Shown: positions 1 through 8,601 of the stretch, one piece after another | Layout: the number at the start of each line of letters is the position of its first letter | How positions within the stretch are numbered: position 1 is the stretch's first letter | NCBI GenBank assembly: GCA_937136395.1 | Contig: CAKZOI010000071.1 | Span: forward strand, 1-64,000 | Direction of reading: 5' to 3' | DNA length: 64,000 nucleotides | Source: an uncultured Opitutia bacterium | Lineage (GTDB): Bacteria > Verrucomicrobiota > Verrucomicrobiia > Opitutales > Coraliomargaritaceae | The notes under the pieces: model-generated | Told to the model about the DNA's origin: nothing | The model's database searches: none | What the model saw: the letters and a program-made list of their open reading frames with translations, nothing else | Translations under genes and position numbers: made by a program

Positions 1-369
1 AGCTTCGGGTGCGTGCGTAGCAGCTAAGAGGTTTGGAGCGATGCGTGCCTTTTTATCCACCTGTGTTGTGCGAGGCCGGAAGGCTTTTCGGCGGCGAATC
101 ACGATCCCGTTCTCTCGCATAAGCCTGGCTACACGGTGGCGGCCGCAAGGGATTTTCCGATCATTGAGTTCTTTAGTCATTCTGGGACTACCGTAAGCCT
201 TCATGTGACGATGCGCATGGATCGACCGAATCTCTTTTACAATTACTTGCTCTTCAAGCGCACGTTTACTGCCTGTCGACTGCTTCGATGCATAATAACC
301 ACTGCGTGAAACGCCGAGGATTTCGCACAGTTCTCGAACTGTATATGTTTTCCGCATAGAGTCTATCAT
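1..369 (-). CDS. IS3-family transposase OrfB, N-terminal part
   Basis: This is the N-terminal 123 codons of the OrfB integrase; the rest lies beyond the window start. Translation begins MIDSMRKTYTVRELCEILGV and continues SRSGYYASK, the helix-turn-helix seen at the start of IS3 OrfB proteins, followed by the region that precedes the rve/DDE domain. ATG 369 was chosen as the first start; ATG 357 is an alternative. In IS3 elements OrfB is normally made as an OrfAB fusion by a -1 frameshift on an A-rich heptamer. An A7 run is present in OrfA (complement of 410-416), but OrfB lies in the +1 register relative to OrfA, so this copy may carry an indel. Confidence 0.85.
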   Translation of the reverse strand, partial: MIDSMRKTYTVRELCEILGVSRSGYYASKQSTGSKRALEEQVIVKEIRSIHAHRHMKAYGSPRMTKELNDRKIPCGRHRVARLMRENGIVIRRRKAFRPRTTQVDKKARIAPNLLAATHAPEA

Positions 370-673
370 GGCATACTGCCTGCGGATCCTCGGCCAGTAT
401 ACTCGCTGCTTTTTTTAAGATCTCTCGTTGCCGCCTCAAATAGGCATTCTCGCGCTCCAAGCGTTTGACTTTCATCTCTAAAGTCTCGGCTCCCTGCGCT
501 TCGGCTACGCCTCCGCTCCGGGTGCCGATCCGTCTATCACGCCATGAGCGCAAAGTGCTGGCATTTACTCCCAATTCCCGAGCCACCTGTTTTAGTGGCT
601 TACCGCTATTGATCAAGAGATCCACCGATTGATCGCGGAACTCATCTGTATATTTGAATTGATTTGCTGACAT
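266..673 (-). CDS. IS3-family transposase OrfA
   Basis: OrfA (135 codons) binds the element's ends. Residues 1-50 form a helix-turn-helix (KQVARELGVNASTLRSWRD). Residues 65-95 form a leucine-zipper-like coiled coil with the family's typical ending (LERENAYLRRQREILKKA). The frame runs about 35 residues past the usual OrfA end around KKAASILAEDPQ, and that tail overlaps OrfB out of register and resembles nothing. An extended tail of this kind fits a one-base indel in the overlap. The start ATG 673 lies just inside the terminal repeat, as expected. Confidence 0.88.
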   Translation of the reverse strand: MSANQFKYTDEFRDQSVDLLINSGKPLKQVARELGVNASTLRSWRDRRIGTRSGGVAEAQGAETLEMKVKRLERENAYLRRQREILKKAASILAEDPQAVCHDRLYAENIYSSRTVRNPRRFTQWLLCIEAVDRQ

Positions 674-727
674 TTTTATAGCCTCTCCAAGGCCTCAAAG
701 GCTGTCCATCTTTTCAGGACAAGATCA

Positions 728-1054
728 GTGCAACTCATGGGCGAGCTCGCGACCAATGAGAGCCATCACGAAACGTATCTAGCACGAGCGAAAAATCCAG
801 TTGATGAGTCTCTGGTCGAGAAATTGACCAAAGCGGTTCACGATCTGGAGGCCAGCAAAGGTGGTTTCCAGGGGTGGGTGTATCCAGGTGAGAGCGTCGA
901 ACAAGCGTTTTTCGATCACGCCCGCACGGTTTGTCGTCGGGCCGAGCGCGAGGTGGTTACTTTGGTGGAGAGTGGGGCACAAGTGCGGCCTGTCCTGCAG
1001 CAATACCTCAATCGCCTCTCCGATTGGCTCTGGATCGCTGGCAAGATCGCATAG
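728..1054 (+). pseudogene. cobalamin adenosyltransferase, 3' fragment interrupted by the IS
   Basis: The frame encodes the C-terminal part of a PduO-type ATP:cob(I)alamin adenosyltransferase. Visible family features are the MGELAT stretch, a helix with VEKLTKAVHDLEA, the FxGWVYPG turn, the arginine-rich HARTVCRRAEREVV helix and the terminal LNRLSDWLWIAGKIA. The N-terminal ATP-binding half is missing: the homologous frame begins exactly where the IS terminus ends. The GTG at 728 is only the first in-frame start-like codon and has no ribosome binding site. The enzyme would make adenosylcobalamin for B12-dependent enzymes; the gene is almost certainly inactive here unless the IS was caught in a polymorphic state. 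Confidence 0.88.
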
Positions 1055-1147
1055 TTTGGCAGTTGAAAATAAAGAATGTATTTCCGCCTTTGCCATTGAC
1101 AGGTGGCGAGGCGCGCCCTTTTTTCTCCCATTCCATTAATTTCCGTT

Positions 1148-1273
1148 ATGAAAGTAGTATCTTCACTTAAATCTCTAAAAGACCGTCACCCTGACTGCCA
1201 AGTCGTTCGTCGTAAGGGGCGTGTCTACGTAATCTGCAAGTCAAACCCACGCTTTAAAGCGCGTCAGGGATAG
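1148..1273 (+). CDS. rpmJ: 50S ribosomal protein L36 (bL36)
   Basis: A 41-residue basic protein starting [20 protein letters not shown] with the L36 signature [22 protein letters not shown]36 sits in the large ribosomal subunit. Only two cysteines are present (DCQ and ICKSNP) and the C-x2-C-x12-C-x4-H zinc pattern is incomplete, so this is the zinc-independent C-minus paralogue that many bacteria keep for zinc limitation. The L31 gene follows 26 bp downstream and is also zinc-independent, so the two very probably form one small transcript ending at the hairpin at 1572-1605. Confidence 0.95.
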   Translation: MKVVSSLKSLKDRHPDCQVVRRKGRVYVICKSNPRFKARQG

Positions 1274-1299
1274 ACTTCTAACCTAGGAAACTTTTTACC

Positions 1300-1545
1300 G
1301 TGAAAGCAGACATCCATCCAAAGCTCAACCCGGTTGCCTTCGTCGACGTTTCGACTGGCACTAAATTCCTTACTCGTTCCACTATGCGTGGCAGTAAGAC
1401 AGAAACTATCGACGGTGTAGATTACCAAGTAGTTATCTGTGATATCACATCGGACTCGCACCCAGCCTTCACAGGTGAGAAGCGTTTCGTCGATACCGCA
1501 GGTCGCGTCGAGAAGTTCCAAAGCAAGTTCCGCCGCCGTCGCTAG
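1300..1545 (+). CDS. rpmE2: 50S ribosomal protein L31 type B (bL31)
   Basis: An 81-residue ribosomal protein with the type B pattern: MKADIHPKLNPVAFVDVSTG, then FLTRSTMRG, the CDITSDSHPAFTGEKRFVDT block and a basic tail ending KFQSKFRRRR. Type B L31 lacks the CxxC zinc site of type A; here the only cysteine is in CDITSD. In many bacteria type B L31 and C-minus L36 are co-regulated by the zinc repressor Zur. That is family knowledge; no Zur box was recognised upstream. The gene directly follows rpmJ and is followed by a strong intrinsic terminator. Confidence 0.96.
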   Translation: MKADIHPKLNPVAFVDVSTGTKFLTRSTMRGSKTETIDGVDYQVVICDITSDSHPAFTGEKRFVDTAGRVEKFQSKFRRRR

Positions 1546-1571
1546 TCGCGGTCGAACGAAACAAAATTTTC

Positions 1572-1605
1572 AAAAAGCCCCGCAGGAGACTGCGGGGCTT
1601 TTTTG
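1572..1605 (+). terminator. rho-independent terminator of rpmJ-rpmE
   Basis: A perfect GC-rich stem, AAAAGCCCCGCA paired with TGCGGGGCTTTT, with a six-base loop and a run of six T on the plus strand, 27 bp after the rpmE stop. The upstream A run could also let it act on the opposite strand. Confidence 0.93.
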
Positions 1606-1610
1606 TTTGG

Positions 1611-1767
1611 CGTAGGGGCTTCATTGATGAAGACCGCAGTGCATTAGGCCGATTTGAATAAGAGTTTGATCTTTAGCAATCATTCCCTTGGAGCCTCGGA
1701 TCTCGGAGCTGAGGCCTAAGCTCCAATATCCCGAAACTCTGCGGTCTTCATGAATGAAGCCCCTACG
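1611..1767. repeat. inverted pair of REP-like palindromes (BIME-like), GTAGGGGCTTCAT family
   Basis: The 29-base segment at 1611-1639 (CGTAGGGGCTTCATTGATGA..) recurs as an inverted copy at 1739-1767 with one mismatch. Each arm has a GTAG head followed by a small palindrome (CTTCATTGATGAAG). The 100 bp between the arms has no clear reading frame but holds a further stem around 1700-1725. The layout (intergenic, short, two inverted arms with GTAG heads) is that of a bacterial interspersed mosaic element made of two REP sequences. A MITE is the main alternative. Confidence 0.75.
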
Positions 1768-1793
1768 GCTATCGTTGCTAGCTCTGGCCGATT

Positions 1794-2101
1794 CTAACTT
1801 CGTTTCTTTACCCGGTGTTCCTTTATGGTGATTGCAATGTATGAGGTTAAGATGCCTAGAGGTAAGCCATACAGGGCATATTCAATCTGCACTTCCCTTG
1901 CTCTGCCGCCCCAGGCGCTCATTGAACTTTCGAAAGCATTAAAGATGTAAATACATCCAAATGGGATAGTAGCCATTCCTACGGTAAGCATTGTGGCAGC
2001 GAGGAGGGTTCCCTTTTTCCTTCGGAAAAGAAAATTCCGAAAAGTCCCGCTAGTGGGAATAGGAAAGTAAACAGGCTGGTCAAAAGAAGTATGGCTTCCA
2101 T
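1794..2101 (-). pseudogene. small membrane protein gene with a frameshift
   Basis: Two overlapping frames together read as one membrane protein of about 100 residues. The 5' frame starts at ATG 2101 (MEAILLLTSLFTFLFPLAG) and stops after about 40 codons. The 3' frame, open through RRKKGTLLAATM, encodes two further hydrophobic segments (MLTVGMATIPFGCIYIF and YGLPLGILTSYIAITI) and a basic tail. The frames join around 2030-2050, in a T-rich stretch, which suggests a one-base indel. No function is recognised. If the indel is a sequencing error the gene is intact; otherwise the 65-residue 3' frame alone is a doubtful product. Confidence 0.55.
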
Positions 2102-2120
2102 TACGGGAACGATGCCTTGG

Positions 2121-2885
2121 CTACTTGGCTGGCTCAGTCGCGGCTTCTGCTTTTTTCGCTGCGGCGCGTTCTCTGCGAAAGGTCATCATTTTCTTCTGCA
2201 TGCTTTGAGCGGCTCCCATCAAGGCAGGCATCATCAGTTTCATCGTTTTTTCTTGTAGCTCTGGTTGTTTTACAAGTGTCGCTTGTCCTGCTGGTGTTGC
2301 ATAGAAATTCGAAATGCTGCCGAGTTCATCTTGAGTGAAGACTTCGGCGTAGGCTTGCGACATGCCTTCTTTGATGGGCTCCCAATCTATTTCGTCAAAC
2401 ATCTCTGCCATCGCTTTGCTCTGAAAGGCGACGAGCTCTTCGTCCACTTGTCCGCCTGCTGACATTTGTTTGCGCATCATATCACTCATGGCCTTCATTT
2501 GAGCTTGGATGGTTTTGTCCATCATGTCTTCAAAGTTCATGAGCTCCATGATGTTTTTTGCTTCGGCAAGACGCGATGCCATGTCGCCTGCTTCGCCAGA
2601 GCCTTCTTGTGCGGCGGCAAGCGACAGTGTGACTGTTTCACCGTTATGCTCAAGCGTCAGCACTTGCGTCGTAGAGTCGAAGGCGACGACCTTGTGCTCT
2701 TTAAAGGTTTGACCGATTTTGACCCATTTGGAAGCGACACCATCATCGGTGCTTAGGGAGAATGATTGAGAGGTGCCTAGATCGAGCACGCCGCGCAGTA
2801 GTAAGCTAGGCGCATCTTCAGATTGGGCAGAGGCAAGGTTGAGGCTGAGGAGTAGGGCGAGTGTGGTGCGGAATAATGTTTTCAT
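2121..2885 (-). CDS. secreted DUF2059-domain protein
   Basis: A 254-residue exported protein. Residues 1-20 form a signal peptide ending ASA/Q. Residues 25-95 look like a small beta-rich domain ([29 protein letters not shown]). The C-terminal half matches the DUF2059 pattern: methionine-rich helices around [19 protein letters not shown], then [20 protein letters not shown], where FY-TP-G is the family's conserved core. The tail is rich in Lys, Ala and Glu. DUF2059 proteins are periplasmic and of unknown function. The gene overlaps the CCA enzyme upstream by 4 bp (ATGA), so the two are translationally coupled. Confidence 0.82.
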   Translation of the reverse strand: MKTLFRTTLALLLSLNLASAQSEDAPSLLLRGVLDLGTSQSFSLSTDDGVASKWVKIGQTFKEHKVVAFDSTTQVLTLEHNGETVTLSLAAAQEGSGEAGDMASRLAEAKNIMELMNFEDMMDKTIQAQMKAMSDMMRKQMSAGGQVDEELVAFQSKAMAEMFDEIDWEPIKEGMSQAYAEVFTQDELGSISNFYATPAGQATLVKQPELQEKTMKLMMPALMGAAQSMQKKMMTFRRERAAAKKAEAATEPAK

Positions 2886-4282
2886 AAGGGTTGATTGGGG
2901 GTGAATTCGTTTTCGACCATTTGTTTGAGATAAAGTTTCGCGGCGTCGATATCGGTGAAAGCGCCGTCGAGTTGTGCTTCGTAGCAGCGGTCGAGGATTT
3001 TACCGAAGTGTTTGCCTGGCTTCACGTTTAACTCGACGAGATGGCGACCGAGTAGGAGTGGTTTAGGAGCGTTATCTTGTATGGCGAGTTCGGCGGCTTT
3101 GTTCAAGAGCCATTCGCCCTCGGGAAAGCCGTTGGGGACGATGGGCGGGCGACCGTGTGTGTCTGCGTGGGCAACGCGCACGAGTCGATCCATTCGTTTG
3201 ACGCGGGCGGCGAGACGGCGGACTGCTGAGTCGCCGGCACCGTCACGGTAGAGTGCGAGTGGGCGCATGTGTTGCTCGACCAGTGGCAGCACTTCTTCAA
3301 AGATCTTCTTTTGGCGTGTGATGCGTTCGAGGAATGTTTGGGCGATGGGCACGCCTTCGATGTCGTGGCGTGGGCTACGGATGCGACCGTTCTCGTCTTT
3401 GAAACTGGTTGTGGGTTTACCCATGTCATGGCAGAGCACAGCAAGGCCGACGATGAGGTCTTCCCATTCGTCTCCAATGCGTTCGTTGGCGTAAGCGTCG
3501 AGGCAATGGCAGGTATGTGTCCACACATCACCTTCCGGGTGCCATTCAGGTTCTTGTTCACAGCCGACGAGCGCTTCGATCTCGGGGAAATACGGTAGCC
3601 AGTCGCAGGCTTGTAGGAAGCGCAGGCCTTTGCCGATTTGTTGTCCTTTGAGAATGAGCTTTTTCCATTCTTCCCAGAGGCGCTCCATCGGTAAATGCTC
3701 GGGTGTGAGTGCACGGCAGAGCTCGATGGTTTCAGGCGCAGCTTTCAAGTTGAATCGCGCCATAAATTGCATGCCGCGAAGCACACGTAAGGGGTCTTCG
3801 CTAAAGGCTGCGGAAACGTGACGGAGTGTGCGGGTTTCCAGATCGGCAACACCGTTGTAGGGGTCCAGAAGTTCGCTAGTCAGCGGATCGTGGCTAATCG
3901 CGTTGATCGTAAAGTCGCGCCGGGCGGCGGCGTCTTGGGGTGACATGTTGGGATCACCTTCGACAACAAAATCGGTATGCTTGGGCCCAGTTTTGGATTC
4001 GCGGCGGGGCAGGGCGATGTCGATTTCGAGTCCCTTGACGATGAAGACACCAAACGCTCGGCCCACAGTATCGAGCCGATAGTGCTCCGTGAGTGTTGCT
4101 TCCACCGTATCGGCATCGAGACCATACACTTCGATGTCCACATCTTTGGAAGGAATGCCGAGCAGCCCATCACGCACGCAACCACCGACCAGCAAAGCAC
4201 GACCGCCAGCCGCTTGGATACGGCTTGCGATCTCGATACAGGCAGCGCGTTGCTTGGAGGAGAGGTTTTCGAGAATAGTCAT
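2882..4282 (-). CDS. cca: CCA tRNA nucleotidyltransferase / poly(A) polymerase family, HD domain
   Basis: A 466-residue class II nucleotidyltransferase that adds or repairs the 3' CCA of tRNA. Motifs in order: the polymerase-beta-like head [13 protein letters not shown] with [10 protein letters not shown] (metal-binding DxD), RRDFTINAI near residue 121, the RNA-binding segment [16 protein letters not shown] near 160-175, and an HD phosphohydrolase domain ([12 protein letters not shown]) near 290. The HD domain is typical of the bacterial CCA enzyme with phosphatase activity. Start ATG 4282 gives the usual N-terminus. A purine-rich inverted repeat (4286-4360) sits directly upstream, between this gene and nadK. 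Distinguishing CCA-adding from A-adding enzymes by eye is not possible. Confidence 0.93.
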   Translation of the reverse strand: MTILENLSSKQRAACIEIASRIQAAGGRALLVGGCVRDGLLGIPSKDVDIEVYGLDADTVEATLTEHYRLDTVGRAFGVFIVKGLEIDIALPRRESKTGPKHTDFVVEGDPNMSPQDAAARRDFTINAISHDPLTSELLDPYNGVADLETRTLRHVSAAFSEDPLRVLRGMQFMARFNLKAAPETIELCRALTPEHLPMERLWEEWKKLILKGQQIGKGLRFLQACDWLPYFPEIEALVGCEQEPEWHPEGDVWTHTCHCLDAYANERIGDEWEDLIVGLAVLCHDMGKPTTSFKDENGRIRSPRHDIEGVPIAQTFLERITRQKKIFEEVLPLVEQHMRPLALYRDGAGDSAVRRLAARVKRMDRLVRVAHADTHGRPPIVPNGFPEGEWLLNKAAELAIQDNAPKPLLLGRHLVELNVKPGKHFGKILDRCYEAQLDGAFTDIDAAKLYLKQMVENEFTPNQPL

Positions 4283-4285
4283 TTT

Positions 4286-4360
4286 GTCTTACTCTTAATC
4301 TTACTCTTAATCTTATTCCATAGCTGGGATTAAGATTATGATTAGGAGTAAGATTAAGAC
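4286..4360. repeat. purine/pyrimidine-rich inverted repeat between nadK and cca
   Basis: One arm is built of TTACTC and TTAATC hexamers (4286-4318); the opposite arm (4329-4360) carries the complement (AAGATTATGATTAGG, AGTAAGATTAAGAC). About 19-20 bases pair (CTTAATCTTACTC against GAGTAAGATTAAG). It lies in the 88-bp gap between two minus-strand genes, 4 bp from the cca start. It resembles in composition the arms that bound the four-helix-bundle gene at 37697-38115. It could also simply be a transcript hairpin. Confidence 0.6.
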
Positions 4361-4370
4361 TTTTTATCCT

Positions 4371-5207
4371 TCACGATTGTATCGTTGGGCCGCCCCATTT
4401 CAATTTATCGCGGACGATGGCGAAGTGTGAGTGATCTGGGTTTTGCATGAGTCGAAAGGTTTTCTCAGCAACGGTGATCTTGATTGGGAAGTTGTTATCG
4501 TTCTTAAACCGCACGCGGCCATCGATCGTGATACGTGGACAGGGGCCGGGTTGTAGGGTCGACACGGCAATCACGGAAGAATTGTCAAAAATCACAGAGC
4601 GATTTCCGAGGGTGTGCGGGCAGATCGGTGTCATCGCGATAGCGCTCACACGTGGGCCGATAATGGGTCCTCCAGCTGATAAGTTGTAGGCCGTCGATCC
4701 AGTTGGTGTGGAAAAGATCAAACCATCGCAGTGATATTCGGAGACAGGGTTACCGTTCGATGCTACTTTCAGTCGGATCAAGCCACTACCTTCGGTTTCC
4801 TTTAGCACCACATCATTCAGGCCGTAAACCGCCTCACCGCTTTGAGTTTCACAGCGAAGCACCGAGCGGTCCGCGATTGAGTAGTTTCCCTTGATCAGTG
4901 ATGGGAGGTCACTGCCCGCTTCCGCTTCAGTGAAGGTCGCGAGAAAGCCCAGCTTGCCCATGTTGACCCCGAGCACCGCGCTTTGCGAATGAAGCGCTGC
5001 GTCGAGCACGCCGAGTAGGGTGCCATCGCCACCGATTGCACAGCAGAGATCTTGCCCCTCCAACGCATTCATGGGGAGCGGATACTCGGTGGTGATCATT
5101 GTCTGCACCCCCTCGCATTCGGCAATGCCGGCAAGGTAGCGTGCCGCCGCTTCAGCGCCAGGCTTCGATGTGTTGACCGCAAAGGTGATGGTTTGGATCG
5201 GATTCAT
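4371..5207 (-). CDS. nadK: NAD kinase
   Basis: A 278-residue ATP-dependent NAD kinase that makes NADP. Diagnostic motifs are GGDGTLLG (residues 58-65, the catalytic GGDG loop), [13 protein letters not shown] (79-91), the glycine-rich [16 protein letters not shown] (167-182) and PICPHTL (about 193). The length matches the family. It lies upstream of cca on the same strand. An intrinsic terminator belonging to the next cluster lies about 150 bp upstream of its start, so it begins its own transcript. Confidence 0.95.
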   Translation of the reverse strand: MNPIQTITFAVNTSKPGAEAAARYLAGIAECEGVQTMITTEYPLPMNALEGQDLCCAIGGDGTLLGVLDAALHSQSAVLGVNMGKLGFLATFTEAEAGSDLPSLIKGNYSIADRSVLRCETQSGEAVYGLNDVVLKETEGSGLIRLKVASNGNPVSEYHCDGLIFSTPTGSTAYNLSAGGPIIGPRVSAIAMTPICPHTLGNRSVIFDNSSVIAVSTLQPGPCPRITIDGRVRFKNDNNFPIKITVAEKTFRLMQNPDHSHFAIVRDKLKWGGPTIQS

Positions 5208-5357
5208 TCTTCGTGAATGATGTGCAACTCGTCGCGAACGTCCAGCTTCGACGTAGACTTTTGGGAGCGGCGTATTCGATGTAGGGCAATCTTATGCCGC
5301 TACTAGATGCAGCAGAAATACATCTTAGGCTTTTAGAAATATACAAGCCGCTGTCGT

Positions 5358-5396
5358 AAAAAAAAAATCAAGCCGGAGTGTTGGCTCCGGCTTGAT
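5358..5396 (-). terminator. rho-independent terminator downstream of the CBM gene
   Basis: Perfect 12-bp stem ATCAAGCCGGAG / CTCCGGCTTGAT with a six-base loop. Read on the minus strand it is followed by a run of T (complement of A at 5358-5367), and it lies 38 bp after the stop of the minus-strand gene at 5434. Confidence 0.92.
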
Positions 5397-5433
5397 GGTT
5401 TTGCGTGAACGATTACACGTTCATTGTGTTAAA

Positions 5434-7227
5434 TCACTCTTCCGTTTCAAAGAAATCGAACATCACATTTCCGCTACCAAGCACGAGCAGTTCGATCGTG
5501 TGCTGCCCGTAAGTAAACAGTCTGCCGCTATCATAAATGACCTGCTGATGGGCGGCAGGGGTGGTCTGGGTGTTGATTGAGTTCTCTACGATGTTGCCAT
5601 CTAACAGAACTCTGCATGTGCCACCATAGGTGCCTTCGCGGACAACTACTTTGACTCGATCCCCGGTGAATGTGTATTTAACAGAATGGCCTGCAACCTT
5701 GCTCCACTTCATGGATCCTCCACTATCATTTGAGTTATTCTGGGTGGACCACGCTCCTGAGTAGACAAGATTGTTGCTGCTGTTTTCAGTCTTCACGCTG
5801 GATATTGTAGCATCGCGAGGCAGTATAGTGAATGACTGCAGGTTTAATAATCCCCCACTGCCACCCTTGAAAACTAGGTATAAGTCGTGGGTTCCATTTC
5901 TTGAGCTGATTTTCTTGCTAGTATTTTGATAGTTGCCCCAGTTGCCAGTATTTGGCACATCAATAGTTCCTAGTAAGGGGCCTGTAGCGGATCTAATACG
6001 CACTTCAATCTTAGATCCTGTTTTCGGAGTTGCAGCGGAAACGCGAATGCCTCCAAAGCCATCACTCGTAAAATTAAAGTCGTTATAGCGAACCCATGTT
6101 CCATCGACGATGTATCCAATATTGCTACCGGCATCACGAACACTATTGTCATTTCCAGGGTCTAATTCGGCATCGTAAGCTGCAGCAGGTATTAAAATAT
6201 TTAGGTCATCTGAAACGATGGTTCCAGTTCGTTCGTAGCTTTTGCAGAAATCCTCGTCCACAAGACCAGTGCGGCCTTCAAAGACGGCACGTTGTTCGAT
6301 TAAGGAAAGCGCTAGGCCTGACTTTGTATCTACGTAGCGAGTATCGTTGTTCTCGGTCTCGGGATAGGTGTCGTAAGTGTCCCCATAATTACAAACTAGA
6401 AAAACCGCTTGATCGCTTTGCATAAATGCATCGCCCATCAGATCTTCATGGCCCACAATGCTCGACGGGTTTCTACATATTGATTAATGGGTGAAGAGGG
6501 GATACCGTTTCGCTGACTCAACGAGCCGGGGGATTCACTGCGCGGAATCTGAAAATAAATATTCTTGGAGCTGGTGCTCGGATCCGTCCAAAGATCCTGC
6601 AGCAGAGTATGAATATTAAACCGATCTTCCACCCATCGGGTCGCACTGGCTTCAATTAGAACTCCATCGACGATTGATAGCTGGGCAAGTCTGAGTCTTT
6701 CCTGATCATTATTGGTGAGTCGAAATACAATGGAGACATCGGCATGTCCATTGTTGTCCAACCAGTCGCGAACTTCTTCAACATCTTGAAGGTCGTATTT
6801 CCAGACGGTGCCGTTTCTAGCCTCATCATAAAGCATGATGATGTCTATTTCGTAGTCTCCGTTGTTACGCGCGGTGCTGAATTCGTTTCCATTCGAGCAG
6901 CTAGGCTTCGGTTGCTTGCGGAGAATATTGAGATCGTGAAATCTCTGCCATTCCGGGGATCGACTGATCAATTGGGGCAATCATGGTTCTCCAATCATTG
7001 GCAGTCGCTCCCTCGCCAGCTGGCCGGTTTGTTCGAGAATCGAGGAGCACGTAGTTGATGCCATCGATTTTATCGATAACCATGTCCCACTGGTCGAGGT
7101 TGTCGGCACCGGAGCCTTCCCATTTATGGGTTCCTAGCCAGACTTGGTAGGCAAGGCATTTGCTGGCAGTGCAAAGCATTGCGATGCCGATGAGAATAGT
7201 CGCTATATTTATTTTCAGTTGTCTCAT
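5434..7227 (-). pseudogene. secreted protein with C-terminal CBM6-like domain, two frameshifts
   Basis: Three overlapping minus-strand frames (7227-6901, 6980-6438, 6456-5434) read as one protein of about 595 residues. The first has a signal peptide (MRQLKINIATILIGIAMLC.., cleavage near CLA/YQ). The last carries a CBM6/CBM35-like beta-sandwich (residues about 95-220: VRYNDFNF, GFGGIRVSAATP, GSKIEVRI, THDLYLVFKGGSGGLLNLQSF) and a second beta-rich module ending FDFFETEE. The middle frame is plausible protein and is needed for continuity. The two shifts compensate: the first and last frames share a register. A secreted carbohydrate-active protein is likely; the catalytic family of the N-terminal region is not recognised. 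Real decay or sequencing error are both possible. Confidence 0.65.
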
Positions 7228-7982
7228 TTGGGGGTATATGGGGGTTGGGGTGAGTGTTGGTAGCCTCTCTCTATAGGCGATAAACTGCTTCGAGTTGAAC
7301 CTGTAGGCGGGCCTTCTCGTTATCGCTCAGATTTGCGGAATATATCGGGATTTATTGGGGGAATATATTCGCTGATTGGGAAAAGGGACTATACATGATG
7401 AGTCAATACGGTGTCCTCCTTGGCCGAACTAATGCAGTTTTTTGGCTAAAGTAGTGTCTTTTCCTTAATCAGTTTTCTGCAATAAAGTATTTTTTTGGGG
7501 GTGTTTCTAATCGTAGATTTTACTAGTTGTTATTTGTTAGGTAATTTTGAAGGGATATTACTTTATTTTATGACCGAGTGATTCTATCGCAGATTCGACC
7601 TAAGTCTTATGTCATGCTATGGCTTTAGTTGGACGTTTAGATACAACGGCCCCAGTTCTGAGGATCGAGGTTTCTGAGGGTCTTCGGTTTCCAATGAATT
7701 TCGTAGCCTGAGATTACCGCGAATAGAAATCCGTCGGAACAGGTATTCGTAGAGTTTGCGCTTTAGATTCGAGCAGTCATTTGAATGCTTTGAAATCTCA
7801 AGAGAGCTTTTCGGTTTTTGAAGGCCGAGCGTATATACTGGGTCCGCCTGTATAATTACAATTTGGTGTCTGAGGGCGAATTAGGATTTGAATATAGACC
7901 TTGTTCTCGCTGCTGCTGTCGAGCTGGGAACTGAAGAATCGTGGTCGCATTTGAGCGGTTAATGTGCTTTTGTATCCTATCT
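7228..7982. other. gene-free AT-rich stretch
   Basis: About 750 bp between the broken CBM gene and ecotin. No frame here has a recognisable protein, and no hairpin terminator, tRNA or long repeat was seen. It contains G-rich runs just upstream of the CBM gene start (7228-7250) and several T-rich blocks near 7435-7560. Promoters of both flanking genes should lie at its ends, but none could be assigned with confidence. It may hold a fully decayed gene. Confidence 0.5.
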
Positions 7983-8459
7983 ATGAAACCATTGATGTTT
8001 GCTTGTCTTTTCGGGTGGCTGATGTGTGTTGGTGTGAATGCGGCGCATCCCAACTTAAAGCCGTATCCACCAGCGGATGTTGGCTATGTGCGCTATGTAA
8101 TTGAGCTTCCAGAGCTGGTGGATGAGTCCTTACGCCAAGTTGAGTTGCTTGTTGGTAAGACCGTGATGACGGATAGTGTGAATCGTCACTTCTTTGGTGG
8201 GAAACTAACGAGAGAGGTGATTTCGGGCTGGGGCTTCAATTACTATGAGTTGAAACGCCTAGGGCCGATGGCTGGCACGCTCATGGCACCCGATCCGAAT
8301 GCGCCGAGTGTGGAGCGTTTTGTGCCAGTGCGGCATGACTTGGGTCTATTGCGCTATAATAGTCAGTTGCCTATCGTGGTATATGTGCCCGAGGAGGTCG
8401 AAGTGAATTATCGTATATGGACGACCGAGCCAAAGCTTGTTGAGGCGAAGATTCAATAG
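7983..8459 (+). CDS. eco: ecotin-family serine protease inhibitor
   Basis: A 158-residue exported ecotin (MEROPS I11). Residues 1-20 (MKPLMFACLFGWLMCVGVNA) form a signal peptide, so start 7983 is preferred over an in-frame start 42 bp upstream. The mature part follows E. coli ecotin throughout: LKPYPPADVGYVRYVIELP, VELLVGKTVMTD, FFGGKLTREVISGWGFNYYEL, LLRYNSQLPIVVYVPEEVEVNYRIW. The reactive loop aligns as AGTLMAP against STMMAC, giving Leu at P1 where E. coli has Met. Both cysteines of the E. coli loop disulfide are replaced (Ser and Pro). Ecotins dimerise in the periplasm and protect against trypsin-like proteases, including host or predator enzymes. Confidence 0.95.
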   Translation: MKPLMFACLFGWLMCVGVNAAHPNLKPYPPADVGYVRYVIELPELVDESLRQVELLVGKTVMTDSVNRHFFGGKLTREVISGWGFNYYELKRLGPMAGTLMAPDPNAPSVERFVPVRHDLGLLRYNSQLPIVVYVPEEVEVNYRIWTTEPKLVEAKIQ

Positions 8460-8601
8460 CTCTTGGAGGGAGCGATTATTCTGACGGCTTATTTATGTCG
8501 TCGCTGCTCAGGCGTGGTGTTGCGCGAAAATCGGTAAACGGGTATTTCGTAGAGATGCAAAAACCTTGCTTGTTGATGGGGCTCTTTTTAACCATTCAGA
8601 C

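Larger units (their letters stand above)
1..727 (-). mobile_element. IS3-family insertion sequence, partial (cut by window edge)
   Basis: Two overlapping minus-strand reading frames have the IS3 layout: an OrfA with an N-terminal helix-turn-helix and a leucine-zipper-like coiled coil, then the start of an OrfB with an HTH_21-type N-terminus. The only terminus in view lies near 702-727, where the complementary strand begins TGATCTTGTCCTGAAAAG, a plausible terminal inverted repeat. Coding sequence of a cobalamin adenosyltransferase resumes immediately beyond it, which places the insertion inside that gene. The DDE catalytic part and the other terminus are outside the window. Family assignment is secure; the subgroup was not determined. 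Confidence 0.9.

Noticed and set aside
3012-3251. Plus-strand frames over the cca gene
   Set aside because: They are shadow frames of the minus-strand cca gene without homology.
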